A DNA stretch of 64,000 nucleotides from UBA995 sp035477115 (GCA_035477115.1 DATIKW010000030.1:1-64000), one strand, 5' to 3'; shown: positions 1 to 8,417, numbered from the stretch's first letter. Translations and numbers: made by a program. Notes: generated by a model from the letters alone, not told the origin.

Positions 1-282
1 GTTTTCTACACACAACCGGAGGCGGGTGAGGTCAGGCCGCGCGGTTTCTGCGGCGGGCTCAGCCACGACGAGGTCCAATTTGCGTGCCCGCCCGCCCGGC
101 GAAGGGAAGTCAAACCACTCACGAATCTGGCCCTTGACGAAGTCGTGCTCAAACGGTTCACACATGGTTCGCAGGTCACGCAAGATCCCTCGGCTCATGC
201 AGCCGGAATGATCGTCCGTTCGATAGTTGTGGAAGCCTCGCGTTTTGATTTCGTCTATAACGCCGTCAAACGCCGCTCTCAT
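1..282 (-). CDS. Partial protein of unknown function (C-terminus outside window)
   Basis: An open frame of 94 codons on the minus strand starts at ATG 282-280 and runs off the left edge without a stop. GAGGAT lies about 8 bases upstream of the start and serves as a plausible ribosome binding site. The visible part is hydrophilic and contains a run rich in Phe, Trp and acidic residues (HDFVKGQIREWFDFP, then KLDLVVAEP). I do not recognise the family. It is transcribed away from the pilin genes and lies next to transposase debris, so it could belong to accessory DNA. Coding is supported only by the open frame and the binding site. Confidence 0.5.
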   Translation of the reverse strand, partial: MRAAFDGVIDEIKTRGFHNYRTDDHSGCMSRGILRDLRTMCEPFEHDFVKGQIREWFDFPSPGGRARKLDLVVAEPAAETARPDLTRLRLCVEN

Positions 283-412
283 TTTGCAGTCATCCTCTGC
301 ATGCCGAGTCCGTGTGTCATGAAGGTGTCAACGCCGGAGTCATTTTGACCCTTTTTCGCTGTCGTTGTTATACGATCATGACAGTGGTCAACTGATAAGG
401 GAAAATGTCAGT

Positions 413-460
413 ATGGGAGGACTGACATTGACCCAGGAGGAGCAAGCCAGGTTGAAGTAG
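413..460 (+). pseudogene. Transposase start fragment, degraded IS end
   Basis: ATG at 413 opens a 15-codon frame (MGGLTLTQEEQARLK) that stops at TAG 458-460. This resembles the N-terminus of helix-turn-helix transposases of IS elements, which begin with similar TQEEQARLK segments and continue for several hundred residues; here nothing follows. A 9-bp inverted repeat (AATGTCAGT 404-412, ACTGACATT 421-429) surrounds the start. The AT-richer stretch from about 326 (TGTCAACGCC...) looks like an IS terminus, but no partner end is visible. The stretch from 461 to 618 shows no recognisable gene. The assignment rests on memory of family N-termini and is tentative. Confidence 0.4.
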
Positions 461-618
461 CGGCATCCGCTTCCGTTCGCCAAGCCGGCGCTCGCTGCCG
501 GAAGCTCCCGACGGGTATGCCCGACCACGAGCGCAATCCGCCGTCCCCTCGACCTACCCCGGGGCTATCATGGGTTCGCCGGCCTGGCGCCGCGAGCCGG
601 GGCGGGGAGGTGAGAGCC

Positions 619-804
619 ATGACCCTCAAGGACCGGGTCCTCGCGTGGCTGGCGAGCGAAGAGGGGGCTACCATAACCGAATATGCCCTACTGCTTGCCC
701 TCGTCGTAGTCGTCCTCATCGCCACCCTCAGTGAACTCGGCACGACCCTGCAGGCGAGGTTGCAGGAGATCATCGACCGGCTGAACGGCGCGATCGCGAA
801 CTGA
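619..804 (+). CDS. Flp/Fap-type type IVb pilin
   Basis: This 61-residue protein has the layout of Flp pilins: a short charged leader ending in Gly, then TITEYALLLALVVVVLIATLSEL, which begins with the conserved (T)xxEYAL motif and forms one hydrophobic helix. Prepilin peptidase would be expected to cut after the Gly of EEGA. The start at ATG 619 is chosen because GGGGAGGTGAG sits just upstream; an upstream in-frame ATG at 517 lacks such a site. It is followed directly by TadE- and TadG-like genes. The pilus ATPase, secretin and peptidase are not in this window, so assembly must rely on genes elsewhere. Confidence 0.85.
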   Translation: MTLKDRVLAWLASEEGATITEYALLLALVVVVLIATLSELGTTLQARLQEIIDRLNGAIAN

Positions 805-849
805 GTGCGGCGGATCGGAAGCGGTCCGCTACTGTGGGGAGGGTTGGCC

Positions 850-1257
850 GTGCGCCGTCTTCGCGGGGAAGAGGGTGCGGCCCTCGTCGAGTTCGCGCTG
901 GTAGCGAACATTTTGCTGTTTCTGTGTTTCGCCATGATCGAGCTTGGCCTGGTGATCAACGCCCAGCTCGTATTGAGCAGCGCGGCCCGGGAGGGGGCGC
1001 GGCGGGCGGCGGTGGACGGCGGGGCTACCTTGCCCGCATACCAGCGGATCCTGGATCAACTCGCCATGGGGAACCTCGATCCCCAGCGGGCCGACCTGAG
1101 CATAATCCCAAGGTCTGCCGCCTATGGATCGCCCATCGCCGTCACCCTCGACTACGAATACCCCATCTTCCTTCCCATCCTCCAGGACGTATTCGGGCAT
1201 ACGATTGGACTGAGGGCGCACGTCATCACCCGGAGCGAGAGGCTGCACGATCCGTGA
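850..1257 (+). CDS. TadE-like pilus assembly/pseudopilin protein
   Basis: The product has 135 residues. The N-terminus RRLRGEEGAALVEFALVANILLFL has the TadE signature: a short basic segment, Glu-Gly-Ala, then one membrane helix with the Glu of VEFAL. It is followed by the soluble NAQLVLSSAAREGARRAAV segment typical of TadE. TadE proteins act as minor pseudopilins in tight-adherence pilus systems. The start GTG 850 is preferred to GTG 805 because GGGGAGGG at 836-843 lies at the right distance. The stop overlaps the next start as GTGA, implying translational coupling with the TadG-like gene. Confidence 0.8.
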   Translation: MRRLRGEEGAALVEFALVANILLFLCFAMIELGLVINAQLVLSSAAREGARRAAVDGGATLPAYQRILDQLAMGNLDPQRADLSIIPRSAAYGSPIAVTLDYEYPIFLPILQDVFGHTIGLRAHVITRSERLHDP

Positions 1258-1736
1258 AGCCGGGCGAAGAGCGCGGCGGGGCTCTGGTGATGACCGTCCT
1301 CCTGTTGCCCGTCCTGCTCTTATCTCTGGCCTTGGTGGTGGATGCCGGTCTGGTGCTCCTGGCGCGCCAGCGAGCCCAAGGCGCCGCCGATATGGCGGCC
1401 CTGGCGGCGTGCCAGGAGTTGGATCTCGAGTCGCTGGCCAGGGGGGAACTCGTCTTGGACGAAAGCCGGGCACGCGCGGCCGCGTCGGATTACGCGATCA
1501 GCAACCTGGCGGCTAGCTTTCCGGGAATGGACTTGCCGAGAGAGGCCGTCGTCGTGGTGCAGGTTCACAATCCCACCCCTCAGGCGCCGGAACGGGACCG
1601 GGTCACGGGGAGGAAGATCGTGCATCCCACGGTGTGCGTCGTCATTGAGGTCCGGGTGCCGCTCCGCCTGATGCGCGTCAGCGGGGGCGGGATCTGGGTC
1701 CGGGTCCATGCCGACGCCAGTGTGGCCATCCCCTGA
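1254..1736 (+). CDS. TadG-like (Flp pilus-associated) protein
   Basis: This is a 160-residue protein with one N-terminal membrane helix (ALVMTVLLLPVLLLSLALVVDAG) followed by LLARQRAQGAADMAALAACQ. That is the pattern of TadG/Flp-associated pseudopilin-like proteins, where the DAGxLxxxRxxxQxAADxAALAA segment is diagnostic. The rest is extracytoplasmic and of beta-rich appearance, and lacks the von Willebrand domain of long TadG proteins. GTG 1254 overlaps the tadE-like stop (GTGA). The three small genes form one unit, with no further Tad genes downstream. Confidence 0.75.
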   Translation: MKPGEERGGALVMTVLLLPVLLLSLALVVDAGLVLLARQRAQGAADMAALAACQELDLESLARGELVLDESRARAAASDYAISNLAASFPGMDLPREAVVVVQVHNPTPQAPERDRVTGRKIVHPTVCVVIEVRVPLRLMRVSGGGIWVRVHADASVAIP

Positions 1737-1876
1737 GCTGCGGCGGAGGCAATTGCCCTCACTTGCCAGATCGCGGCAGGATTGCGGTGAGCAGGAGTAG
1801 AATCTCCCAAGACCCAGCAACTGGGTTCACTATGCGTGGGCACGGCCGATGCCGCTCTGGAGGAGATCGAGTCCGG

Positions 1877-3649
1877 ATGAGACTGTCCGGTATGATAGGG
1901 CGATGGTCGAGGATCGGCGGGGCGGGTGGACGGCCGGTGTCCCCGGCATGGCTTGCGGGGTCTTTCCGGGTCTACGCCTTGACCGTGGGCTTCGGCGGAC
2001 TTGCCTGGATGGCATGGTCGCTTCGGACCGTCGAAGTCGCCGATTGGGGTTCTCTGGCGCTGTTCACCGCTTTCGCCATCCTGGCCGAGTGGTCCCACAT
2101 CCAACTCCGGGAAGGATTCATTTCCCCTTCGCTCGCCGTGCTGTTACCGGCGGCGGTGCTGCATGGGCCGGAACTGGCGGCGGCGATGGGTTCGGTGGGG
2201 TTCCTTGTGGGGCACGTGCTCCCCGCCCGGAGAGATTGGCTGGCTGCCGTGTTCAACCTGGGCCAGCTTGCAGCCTCCTTGCTCGTTGCGGGCGGCGTGT
2301 ACGTCCTGCTGGGGGGCCATACCGGATTGGGGATGGGGGAGGTTGTGGACGTGGTCCCCCTGGCCGGTCTGACCATCAGCTACTTCGTGGTCAACCATGC
2401 CTTGGTCGGTATTTACATGTCGCTACGCCACCGGCGCGTTGACTGGAAGCTCTTCTGGATCGAGCCGGCCCGCGTTGACCTGGTGACTTTCGCCATCTGC
2501 GTTCCCATCGGCGTCGCCGTCCTGATCCTGTCCCGCGTGGCCGGCCCATTGATTGCCGACAGCCTCTATGTAGCCCTATTCATGGGAGCGCACCTCCTGC
2601 GGGTGCTCGTGCGGTTGGAGGCGGTCAACCGCGAGCTCACCGCCTTGTATGAGACGACCCGGGAGTTGACCGGTACGCTTAGGGAGGACGAGGTGGAGAA
2701 GATCGCCTTCCGCGCAGCGGCGGCGCTGGCCCCCTATGACCGGGCCGTGTTCCTGCGCTGGGATCGGACGATCGAACAGTTGGTGGTAGCCAGACTGATC
2801 CACCCGCAGGCCGACGACCTCCGAGGCGCCCGGATTCGGCCGGGAGAGGCGCTGGTCGGTGAGGTGGCACTGACCCAGGAGGGCAAGGTGATCATTGATG
2901 GTCGAAGCCAGCCGGGGATGCGCCTGATCCCGTCCGACGACCCGATCCGCGGATCCGCACTGGCCGTACCGCTGGTGGCCGACGGCCGGCTCGTGGGGGT
3001 GCTGGCGGTCAGTCAGTCGGTCCCCGGCACCTTGAAGAAGGGACATCTACGGGTGATGGGCATCCTCGCCGGGCAGCTTGCCACGGCGGCCGACCGCGCT
3101 TCACGGTATCAGGAGGCTAGTCGCCTGGCGATCACCGACTCGAAGACGGGCATCTTCAATTACCGCTACTTCTACGAGCGCCTCCGGGACGAGATGGCCA
3201 AAGCGGACGACCTGGGGACTTCCGTCTCGCTCATCTTCATCGATATCGACTTCCTCAAGGAGATCAACGACCGTTACGGCCATGCCATGGGCGATGCCGC
3301 CATCGAGGAAGTAGTGCGGGTCATCGGTCAGAGCATCCGTGCCACCGACGTGGCCGCCAGATACGGCGGTGAGGAATTCGTGATCGCTTTGCCCGGTGCC
3401 GAGCCCGCCGAGGCCTTGGCCGTGGCCGAGCGGATCCGCGTCGCGGTGGAGCGGACACCGTTCGGGAAGACTGCGGAGGACGCTCCCATCCGGACGACCG
3501 TGAGTGCAGGTATTGCGACCTACCCGCATGATGCGGGGATGGTGGACGACCTCATCTTCCGGGCCGATGAGGCACTTTACGTGGGGAGCAAGCGACGCGG
3601 CAGGAACCGGGTGGCGGTGTACCAGAGCCTGAGTGAGCAGCCCTCTTGA
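1877..3649 (+). CDS. Membrane-bound diguanylate cyclase (multi-TM, GAF, GGDEF)
   Basis: The N-terminal third has several hydrophobic helices (about residues 30-240). A GAF-like segment follows (about 265-420; note LAVPLVADGRLVGVLAVSQ), then a GGDEF domain (about 430-580). The active-site loop is GGEEF at 497-501 with the preceding RY, so it should be catalytically competent. RATD at 488-491, five residues before GGEEF, matches the RxxD inhibitory I-site for product feedback. The expected role is making cyclic di-GMP from GTP in response to a GAF or membrane signal. ATG 1877 is chosen because GGAGGAGATC lies upstream; in-frame ATG 1763 would add 38 unconvincing residues. Proximity to Flp genes suggests control of surface attachment, an inference only. 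Confidence 0.85.
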   Translation: MRLSGMIGRWSRIGGAGGRPVSPAWLAGSFRVYALTVGFGGLAWMAWSLRTVEVADWGSLALFTAFAILAEWSHIQLREGFISPSLAVLLPAAVLHGPELAAAMGSVGFLVGHVLPARRDWLAAVFNLGQLAASLLVAGGVYVLLGGHTGLGMGEVVDVVPLAGLTISYFVVNHALVGIYMSLRHRRVDWKLFWIEPARVDLVTFAICVPIGVAVLILSRVAGPLIADSLYVALFMGAHLLRVLVRLEAVNRELTALYETTRELTGTLREDEVEKIAFRAAAALAPYDRAVFLRWDRTIEQLVVARLIHPQADDLRGARIRPGEALVGEVALTQEGKVIIDGRSQPGMRLIPSDDPIRGSALAVPLVADGRLVGVLAVSQSVPGTLKKGHLRVMGILAGQLATAADRASRYQEASRLAITDSKTGIFNYRYFYERLRDEMAKADDLGTSVSLIFIDIDFLKEINDRYGHAMGDAAIEEVVRVIGQSIRATDVAARYGGEEFVIALPGAEPAEALAVAERIRVAVERTPFGKTAEDAPIRTTVSAGIATYPHDAGMVDDLIFRADEALYVGSKRRGRNRVAVYQSLSEQPS

Positions 3650-3694
3650 GTGGCGCCGTGACCGGGCTGCGGGACGATACGCGTCCTGGTCACG

Positions 3695-3723
3695 GCAGGG
3701 GCGGATTCCGAACCCGCGCCTGC
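3695..3723. repeat. Dispersed palindromic repeat, copy 1
   Basis: This is a variant copy of the 29-bp palindrome found seven times in the window (half-site GTAGGGGCGGGTTC and its complement). Here it reads GCAGGGGCGGATTC then CGAACCCGCGCCTGC, so both arms carry substitutions. It lies between the diguanylate cyclase stop and the glycine operon promoter. A strong hairpin could form in RNA, but there is no trailing T-run. Confidence 0.75.
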
Positions 3724-3732
3724 ATCCGGTTG

Positions 3733-3761
3733 CTGACAAGGCCGCCCAACTGGTGTATGAT
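3733..3761 (+). promoter_or_regulatory. Sigma-A-type promoter of the glycine cleavage operon
   Basis: CTGACA at 3733-3738 and TATGAT at 3756-3761 are separated by exactly 17 bases, each one base from the consensus TTGACA/TATAAT. The site is 25-30 bases ahead of the first conserved riboswitch base, so transcription starting near 3768 would include the whole glycine riboswitch. Confidence 0.75.
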
Positions 3762-3787
3762 GAGGGCAACTGAATACTGCGGATGAT

Positions 3788-3986
3788 GGTCGCGGGAGAG
3801 ACCCATCGCCGGGATGGGCGCCGAAGGAGCAAGGTTGAGGAGCGCTGAACCTCGCCGAAACTCTCAGGCCAGGGGAACCGCGCCCGGACGATCCTCTGGA
3901 GAGACCTCCTGCCTCAGGGGCAGATGAGGGTCACCGACGGGGAAGCTGCAGGTAACTGCAAATCTCTCAGGTGTAAAGGACAGGGG
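3788..3986 (+). ncRNA. Tandem glycine riboswitch (gcvT RNA motif)
   Basis: Two consecutive glycine aptamers are visible. Aptamer 1 (about 3792-3889) has GGAGAGAC, GCCGAAGGAGCAA (about 3820-3832) and ACTCTCAGGCCAGGGGAACCG. Aptamer 2 (about 3893-3986) has GGAGAGACC, CACCGACGGGGAAGC (about 3932-3946) and ATCTCTCAGGTGTAAAGGACAG. The closing helix of aptamer 2 pairs 3893-3898 (CCTCTG) with 3981-3986 (CAGGGG). Those 3' bases are also the first bases of the downstream terminator stem, so glycine binding should block the hairpin and switch the operon on. The motif sits directly upstream of gcvT, its canonical target. Confidence 0.95.
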
Positions 3987-4020
3987 GACAGCGCAGGCTT
4001 TTAGCTGTGCTGTCCCCCTG
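3981..4020 (+). terminator. Riboswitch expression-platform hairpin
   Basis: A perfect 12-bp inverted repeat pairs CAGGGGGACAGC (3981-3992) with GCTGTCCCCCTG (4009-4020) across a 16-base loop. Its left arm overlaps the closing helix of glycine aptamer 2, as expected of a mutually exclusive terminator. The following bases (CTACTTGAGTTT) have only a weak T content, so termination may be partial. Confidence 0.75.
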
Positions 4021-4058
4021 CTACTTGAGTTTCGCCTATCCGCAAGCAAAGGGGATGA

Positions 4059-5189
4059 TTGGCGGTGACTACCGGCCCGAACTTGAAGAGGACCGCGCTG
4101 TATCCGTGCCACCTGAAGTACGGAGGGAGGATCATCGATTTTGCCGGTTGGGCTCTCCCCGTCCAGTTCACCAGCATCATACAGGAACACCGAGCGGTGC
4201 GTTCGGGGGCGGGCCTGTTCGACGTCAGCGACATGGGCGAACTGGAGGTCACGGGCGATCAGGCATTGGAACTGCTCCAGCACGCTGTAACCGCCGATTT
4301 GGCTCGGGTTCGCCCCGGCCGCGTGGCATACTCCCCCATGTGCAACCACGAAGGAGGGGTCGTCGACGACATCCTGATCTACGCCCTGTCGGGCGGGCGG
4401 TATATTGCGGTGGTCAATGCCGCGAACATCGAGAAGGACTTCCGGTGGCTCGAGGGACTGGCCCGCCAGTGGCCCCGGGCCCGGGTGCGCAATCGCTCGG
4501 ATGAGTTTGCCCAACTCGCCCTGCAAGGTCCCCGGTCGGTAGCCATCCTTCAGCCCCTCACCGGGACGGATGTGGGGGCGATGGGTTACTACCGGGCGGT
4601 GGAGCAGGTCGACGTCGCCGGAATCCGTTGCTCGGTCCTATCCAGGACCGGATACACCGGGGAGGACGGCTTCGAGTTCTACTGCGAACCAGGCGACGCG
4701 CCGTCGCTATGGGAAGCGCTGCTAGAGGCGGGCCGTGTTCATGGCCTGGTGCCCGCGGGGCTGGGGTCCCGGGACACCTTGCGCTTGGAGGCGGGAATGC
4801 CGCTCTACGGTCAGGAACTCGACGACCGGCGCACCCCCATCGAGGCGGGTCTTGACCGTTTCGTCGCCCTCGGCAAGGGGCCGTTTGTCGGGCGGGAAGC
4901 CCTGCTTCGCCAACGGGAGGGTGGGCGAGCGCTCGCCTTGGTCGGCCTGGAGATGGTCGACCGGGGCGTGCCGCGAACCGGATACCCCATACTCCGGGAG
5001 GGGGAAGAAATCGGCTATGTGACCAGCGGGACTTACGCGCCCAGCCTGGACCGGCATATCGGGATGGGGTACGTGCCGCCCGGGCTGGCTGCTCCGGGAA
5101 CCGCCATGGAAGTGAAGATCCGGGACCGGATCGCCGCAGCCAAGCTTGTGAGGCTGCCATTCTATTGTCGAGAGGAGGACGGGAAGTGA
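4059..5189 (+). CDS. gcvT: Glycine cleavage system T protein, aminomethyltransferase
   Basis: The T protein transfers the methylene group from the aminomethyl-lipoyl arm of GcvH to tetrahydrofolate, releasing ammonia. At 376 residues it has the family's normal length. Recognisable segments are the N-terminal KRTALYPCHLKYGGRIIDFAGWALPVQ, the folate-domain DVSDMGELEV, ALQGPRSV, the SRTGYTGEDGFEFYC loop, and RDTLRLEAGMPLYGQELD. The start is TTG 4059 or GTG 4065, both just downstream of AAAGGGGAT; I keep 4059. It is the first gene after the glycine riboswitch. Its stop overlaps the gcvH start (GTGA). Confidence 0.95.
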   Translation: MAVTTGPNLKRTALYPCHLKYGGRIIDFAGWALPVQFTSIIQEHRAVRSGAGLFDVSDMGELEVTGDQALELLQHAVTADLARVRPGRVAYSPMCNHEGGVVDDILIYALSGGRYIAVVNAANIEKDFRWLEGLARQWPRARVRNRSDEFAQLALQGPRSVAILQPLTGTDVGAMGYYRAVEQVDVAGIRCSVLSRTGYTGEDGFEFYCEPGDAPSLWEALLEAGRVHGLVPAGLGSRDTLRLEAGMPLYGQELDDRRTPIEAGLDRFVALGKGPFVGREALLRQREGGRALALVGLEMVDRGVPRTGYPILREGEEIGYVTSGTYAPSLDRHIGMGYVPPGLAAPGTAMEVKIRDRIAAAKLVRLPFYCREEDGK

Positions 5190-5587
5190 CCTACCCGGCG
5201 GGATACCGTTATACCAAGACTCACGAGTGGGTGGCCGTGGAGGGGAAGTCAGGGAAAGTCGGTCTGACCAATTACGCCCAGACTCAGCTTGGAGACATCA
5301 CGTTCGTCGAGTTGCCGCAGGTGGGCAAGCAACTCAAGCAGGGCCAGATCTTCGGGGTGGTGGAATCGGTCAAGGCAGCCTCCGACTCATACACGCCGGT
5401 CAGCGGGCGGGTGAAGGCCGTCAACGGCCGCCTTGAGAGCGAGCCGGACTTGATCAACCGCGATCCACACGGTGAAGGGTGGATCTTCGAACTCGAGCTG
5501 TCGAACCCGGCCGAACTGGCGTCGCTGATGGATGTGGCCGCTTACGCCCGCTTTGCTGCGGAAGCCGAAGAGGGGGCGAAGGGCTGA
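5186..5587 (+). CDS. gcvH: Glycine cleavage system H protein (lipoyl carrier)
   Basis: This 133-residue lipoyl-domain protein shuttles the aminomethyl group between the P, T and L proteins. The lipoylation site is Lys63 within ESVKAASD, matching the conserved ESVKAxSD motif; the N-terminus YTKTHEWV is also typical. GTG 5186 is chosen because AGAGGAGGACGGG lies upstream and the start overlaps the gcvT stop; the earlier frame opening at 5165 has no ribosome binding site. This is the expected substrate for the LipM-like and LipS-like proteins encoded downstream in the same operon. Confidence 0.95.
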   Translation: MTYPAGYRYTKTHEWVAVEGKSGKVGLTNYAQTQLGDITFVELPQVGKQLKQGQIFGVVESVKAASDSYTPVSGRVKAVNGRLESEPDLINRDPHGEGWIFELELSNPAELASLMDVAAYARFAAEAEEGAKG

Positions 5588-6939
5588 TGGGTTTCCAGCA
5601 CCGTTACCTCCCGCATACTGACGAGGACCGGCAGGTCATGCTCGAGGCACTGGGGCTGCGGTCGGTCGGGGAGTTGTTCGCCGATGTCCCTGACGCCGTC
5701 CGGTTCCGGGGCAAGCTGGACATCCCGCCCGCCATGTCCGAACTCGAGTTGATGCGCCATCTGGCGGGTTTGACCCGCGGCAACGGCAATGTCGATGAGT
5801 ACACGTGTTTCCGGGGCGCGGGAGCTTACGACCATTTCATCCCTAGCGCGGTGAAACACATTACCGGGCGGGCGGAGTTCTACACCGCTTATACGCCGTA
5901 TCAGCCCGAGGTCAGCCAGGCGGTCCTGCAGTCGATATTCGAATACCAGACGCTGATCTGCGAACTCACCGGCATGGATGTCGCGAACGCCTCGATGTAC
6001 GACGGGGCTACGGCGGCGGCTGAGGCGGCGATCATCAGTTCCTACGCCTTGTCTGGCCGCCGGCGGGTGGTAGTGTCCTCCGCCCTGCATCCGGAGTACC
6101 GGGAGACGCTGCGGACTTACGCCCGGGGCCCGAAGCTGGAAGTGGTGGAGGTGCCTTACGAGGAGGGGGTCACGCCGGTCGATCGGTTGCAGCGGATGGT
6201 GGACGAGGAAACAGCCTGCGTCATAGTGCAGCAACCGAATTTCTTCGGGTGTATCGAGGACATGGCTGCCCTGGGGGAAGTCGCCCGCGCGGCCGGCGCG
6301 CACTTCGTGGCGTGCGTGGATCCGGTGTCCCTGGGCATCATGAAGCCTCCCGGCGAGTATGGAGCGGACTTCGTAGTCGGCGAGGGGCAGGGTCTCGGCG
6401 TCCCGCTGGGATTCGGCGGCCCTTATCTCGGGTTCTTTGCCGCTACCTCCCGGCTCATCCGGAGGATGCCGGGGCGTATCGCCGGGGTGACGGTCGATGC
6501 CGAAGGCACACGGGGTTTCGTGCTGACCTTGCAGACTCGGGAGCAGCATATCCGCCGGGAGAAAGCCACCTCTAACATCTGTTCTAACGAGGCGCTGTGC
6601 GCGCTGGCAGCCACCGTTCACCTGTGCATCCTGGGCAAGCAGGGGATAAGGGAAGTGGCGGAGCACTCGCTGAAGAAAGCACATTATGCCCAGCGCGGAC
6701 TGGCTGAGGCAGGCTACCGTCCCCGGTTCGCCGCCCCCTTCTTCAAGGAGTTCGCTGTCCGGTCGCCGGTGGCCGTTGAACGGGTCAACCAGAGTCTGCT
6801 CGCCGACAAGATCGTGGGTGGCGCGGAACTCGGCCGATGGTATCCGGAGTTGGCCGACTCTCTCCTGATAGCGGTGACGGAGAAGCGTACCCGGCAGGAC
6901 ATCGACCGGCTGATCAGCCGAATGGAGGGATCACGTTGA
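5587..6939 (+). CDS. gcvPA: Glycine dehydrogenase (decarboxylating) subunit 1
   Basis: This is the first half of the split P protein, a pyridoxal-phosphate enzyme that decarboxylates glycine and loads the aminomethyl group on GcvH. It has 450 residues, the usual length. Typical stretches are RYLPHTDEDRQVML, FRGAGAYDHFIP, FYTAYTPYQPEVSQAVLQSIFEYQ and SMYDGATAAAEA. The lysine for the cofactor lies in subunit 2. ATG 5587 overlaps the gcvH stop (TGATG), and the frame upstream of it lies within gcvH. The split P arrangement is usual in Firmicutes. Confidence 0.95.
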   Translation: MGFQHRYLPHTDEDRQVMLEALGLRSVGELFADVPDAVRFRGKLDIPPAMSELELMRHLAGLTRGNGNVDEYTCFRGAGAYDHFIPSAVKHITGRAEFYTAYTPYQPEVSQAVLQSIFEYQTLICELTGMDVANASMYDGATAAAEAAIISSYALSGRRRVVVSSALHPEYRETLRTYARGPKLEVVEVPYEEGVTPVDRLQRMVDEETACVIVQQPNFFGCIEDMAALGEVARAAGAHFVACVDPVSLGIMKPPGEYGADFVVGEGQGLGVPLGFGGPYLGFFAATSRLIRRMPGRIAGVTVDAEGTRGFVLTLQTREQHIRREKATSNICSNEALCALAATVHLCILGKQGIREVAEHSLKKAHYAQRGLAEAGYRPRFAAPFFKEFAVRSPVAVERVNQSLLADKIVGGAELGRWYPELADSLLIAVTEKRTRQDIDRLISRMEGSR

Positions 6940-8417
6940 CCGGGGATCGGAAAATCGGCCTTCAGCCGGAGCCCTTCATCTTCGAACTCAGCGCGCCGGG
7001 TCGGGTGGGCTACTCCCTGCCCCCGCTGGACGTGCCGGACTGCGAGTTGGCGGAGTGTCTCCCGGCGGCTTCGCTCCGCAGTGTTCCGCCCGCGTTGCCG
7101 GAAGTGAGTGAACTGGACGTGATCCGGCACTTCACCCGTCTATCCCGCGTTCAACATGGGGTAGACGTTGGTTTCTACCCGCTCGGTTCATGCACCATGA
7201 AGTATAACCCGAAGGTGAATGAAGAAGCCGCCTCCCTCCCCGGCCTGGCCGGCGTACATCCTTACTTCCCCGAGGAGATAGTGCAGGGCGCCCTGGCCAT
7301 CCTGTACCACATGGAGCGCTACCTGTGCGAGATCGGGGGGGTCAGCCGGGTCTCCCTGCAGCCTGCCGCCGGTGCCCATGGCGAAATGGCGGGCTTGCTG
7401 ATGTTTCGCGCTTACCACGAGGACCGGGGCGAACATCGTACCCGGATCCTCATCCCCGACTCGGCTCACGGGACCAACCCGGCCAGCGCGGTGGTGTGCG
7501 GCTATGAGACGGTGGAGGTCCCGTCCGATTCCCGCGGCGGGGTGGACATCGAGGCTCTGCGCGGGGCCATGGGTCCGGATGTGGCCGGCCTCATGCTCAC
7601 CAACCCCAACACACTCGGGTTATTCGACGAGAACATGCACCGTATCGCCGCGATCGTCCACGAAGCCGGCGGACTGCTCTACTACGATGGGGCCAACGCC
7701 AACGCCACCATGGGCATCGCCCGTCCCGGCGACACGGGATTCGACGTCGTCCATTTCAACCTGCACAAGACCTTTGCTACCCCGCACGGGGGAGGCGGGC
7801 CGGGATCCGGACCGATCGGTGCGGTCGAGAAGCTGGCACCCTACTTGCCCACTCCGCTCGCCGACTTCGACGGCCGGCGCTACCGGCTGGTCTGGGATCG
7901 CCCTCAGTCCATCGGCAGGGTCAAGGCGTTCTACGGCAACTTCCTGGTGGTCGTGAAGGCTTACGCGTACATCCGCACGATGGGCGGAGAAGGGCTGGTG
8001 CGGGTGAGCGAGGATGCGGTGTTGTCGGCGAACTACCTGATGCGCAAACTCGCCGAGCACTTCCACGTGCCGTACGACCGGCTGTGCAAACACGAATTCG
8101 TGGCCAGTGGCAGCTGGCAGAAAGAACGGCATAACGTCCGGACTTTCGACATCGCCAAGCGCTTGCTGGACTATGGATTCCATCCTCCGACGGTGTACTT
8201 CCCGCTGATCGTGCCCGAGTGCCTGATGGTCGAACCAACGGAGACGGAAAGCCTACAGACCCTGGACGCCTTCGCCCAGGCCATGGCAGACATCGCGGAC
8301 GAAGCGGCCGCCGACCCGGAGGTGGTACGCACGGCGCCCCACACTACCCCGGTGAAGCGCTTGGACGAGGCACTCGCTTCTCGCAAACCGATCGTGCGTT
8401 GGCAGAGAGGACTATGA
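6936..8417 (+). CDS. gcvPB: Glycine dehydrogenase (decarboxylating) subunit 2
   Basis: The second half of the P protein has 493 residues and carries the pyridoxal-phosphate lysine, Lys278 in HFNLHKTFATPHGGGGPG. Other landmarks are FYPLGSCTMKYNPK near the N-terminus, QPAAGAHGE, and the C-terminal VPECLMVEPTETES. TTG 6936 is chosen: GGAGGG at 6924-6929 is well spaced, the start overlaps the gcvPA stop, and the resulting N-terminus (IFELSAPGRVGYSLP) matches the family. It forms a heterotetramer with GcvPA. Confidence 0.95.
   Translation: MTGDRKIGLQPEPFIFELSAPGRVGYSLPPLDVPDCELAECLPAASLRSVPPALPEVSELDVIRHFTRLSRVQHGVDVGFYPLGSCTMKYNPKVNEEAASLPGLAGVHPYFPEEIVQGALAILYHMERYLCEIGGVSRVSLQPAAGAHGEMAGLLMFRAYHEDRGEHRTRILIPDSAHGTNPASAVVCGYETVEVPSDSRGGVDIEALRGAMGPDVAGLMLTNPNTLGLFDENMHRIAAIVHEAGGLLYYDGANANATMGIARPGDTGFDVVHFNLHKTFATPHGGGGPGSGPIGAVEKLAPYLPTPLADFDGRRYRLVWDRPQSIGRVKAFYGNFLVVVKAYAYIRTMGGEGLVRVSEDAVLSANYLMRKLAEHFHVPYDRLCKHEFVASGSWQKERHNVRTFDIAKRLLDYGFHPPTVYFPLIVPECLMVEPTETESLQTLDAFAQAMADIADEAAADPEVVRTAPHTTPVKRLDEALASRKPIVRWQRGL

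Noticed and set aside
408..959. Long minus-strand open frames such as this one and many others antisense to real genes
   Set aside because: They are shadows produced by GC-rich codon structure on the coding strand, with no family resemblance or ribosome binding sites.
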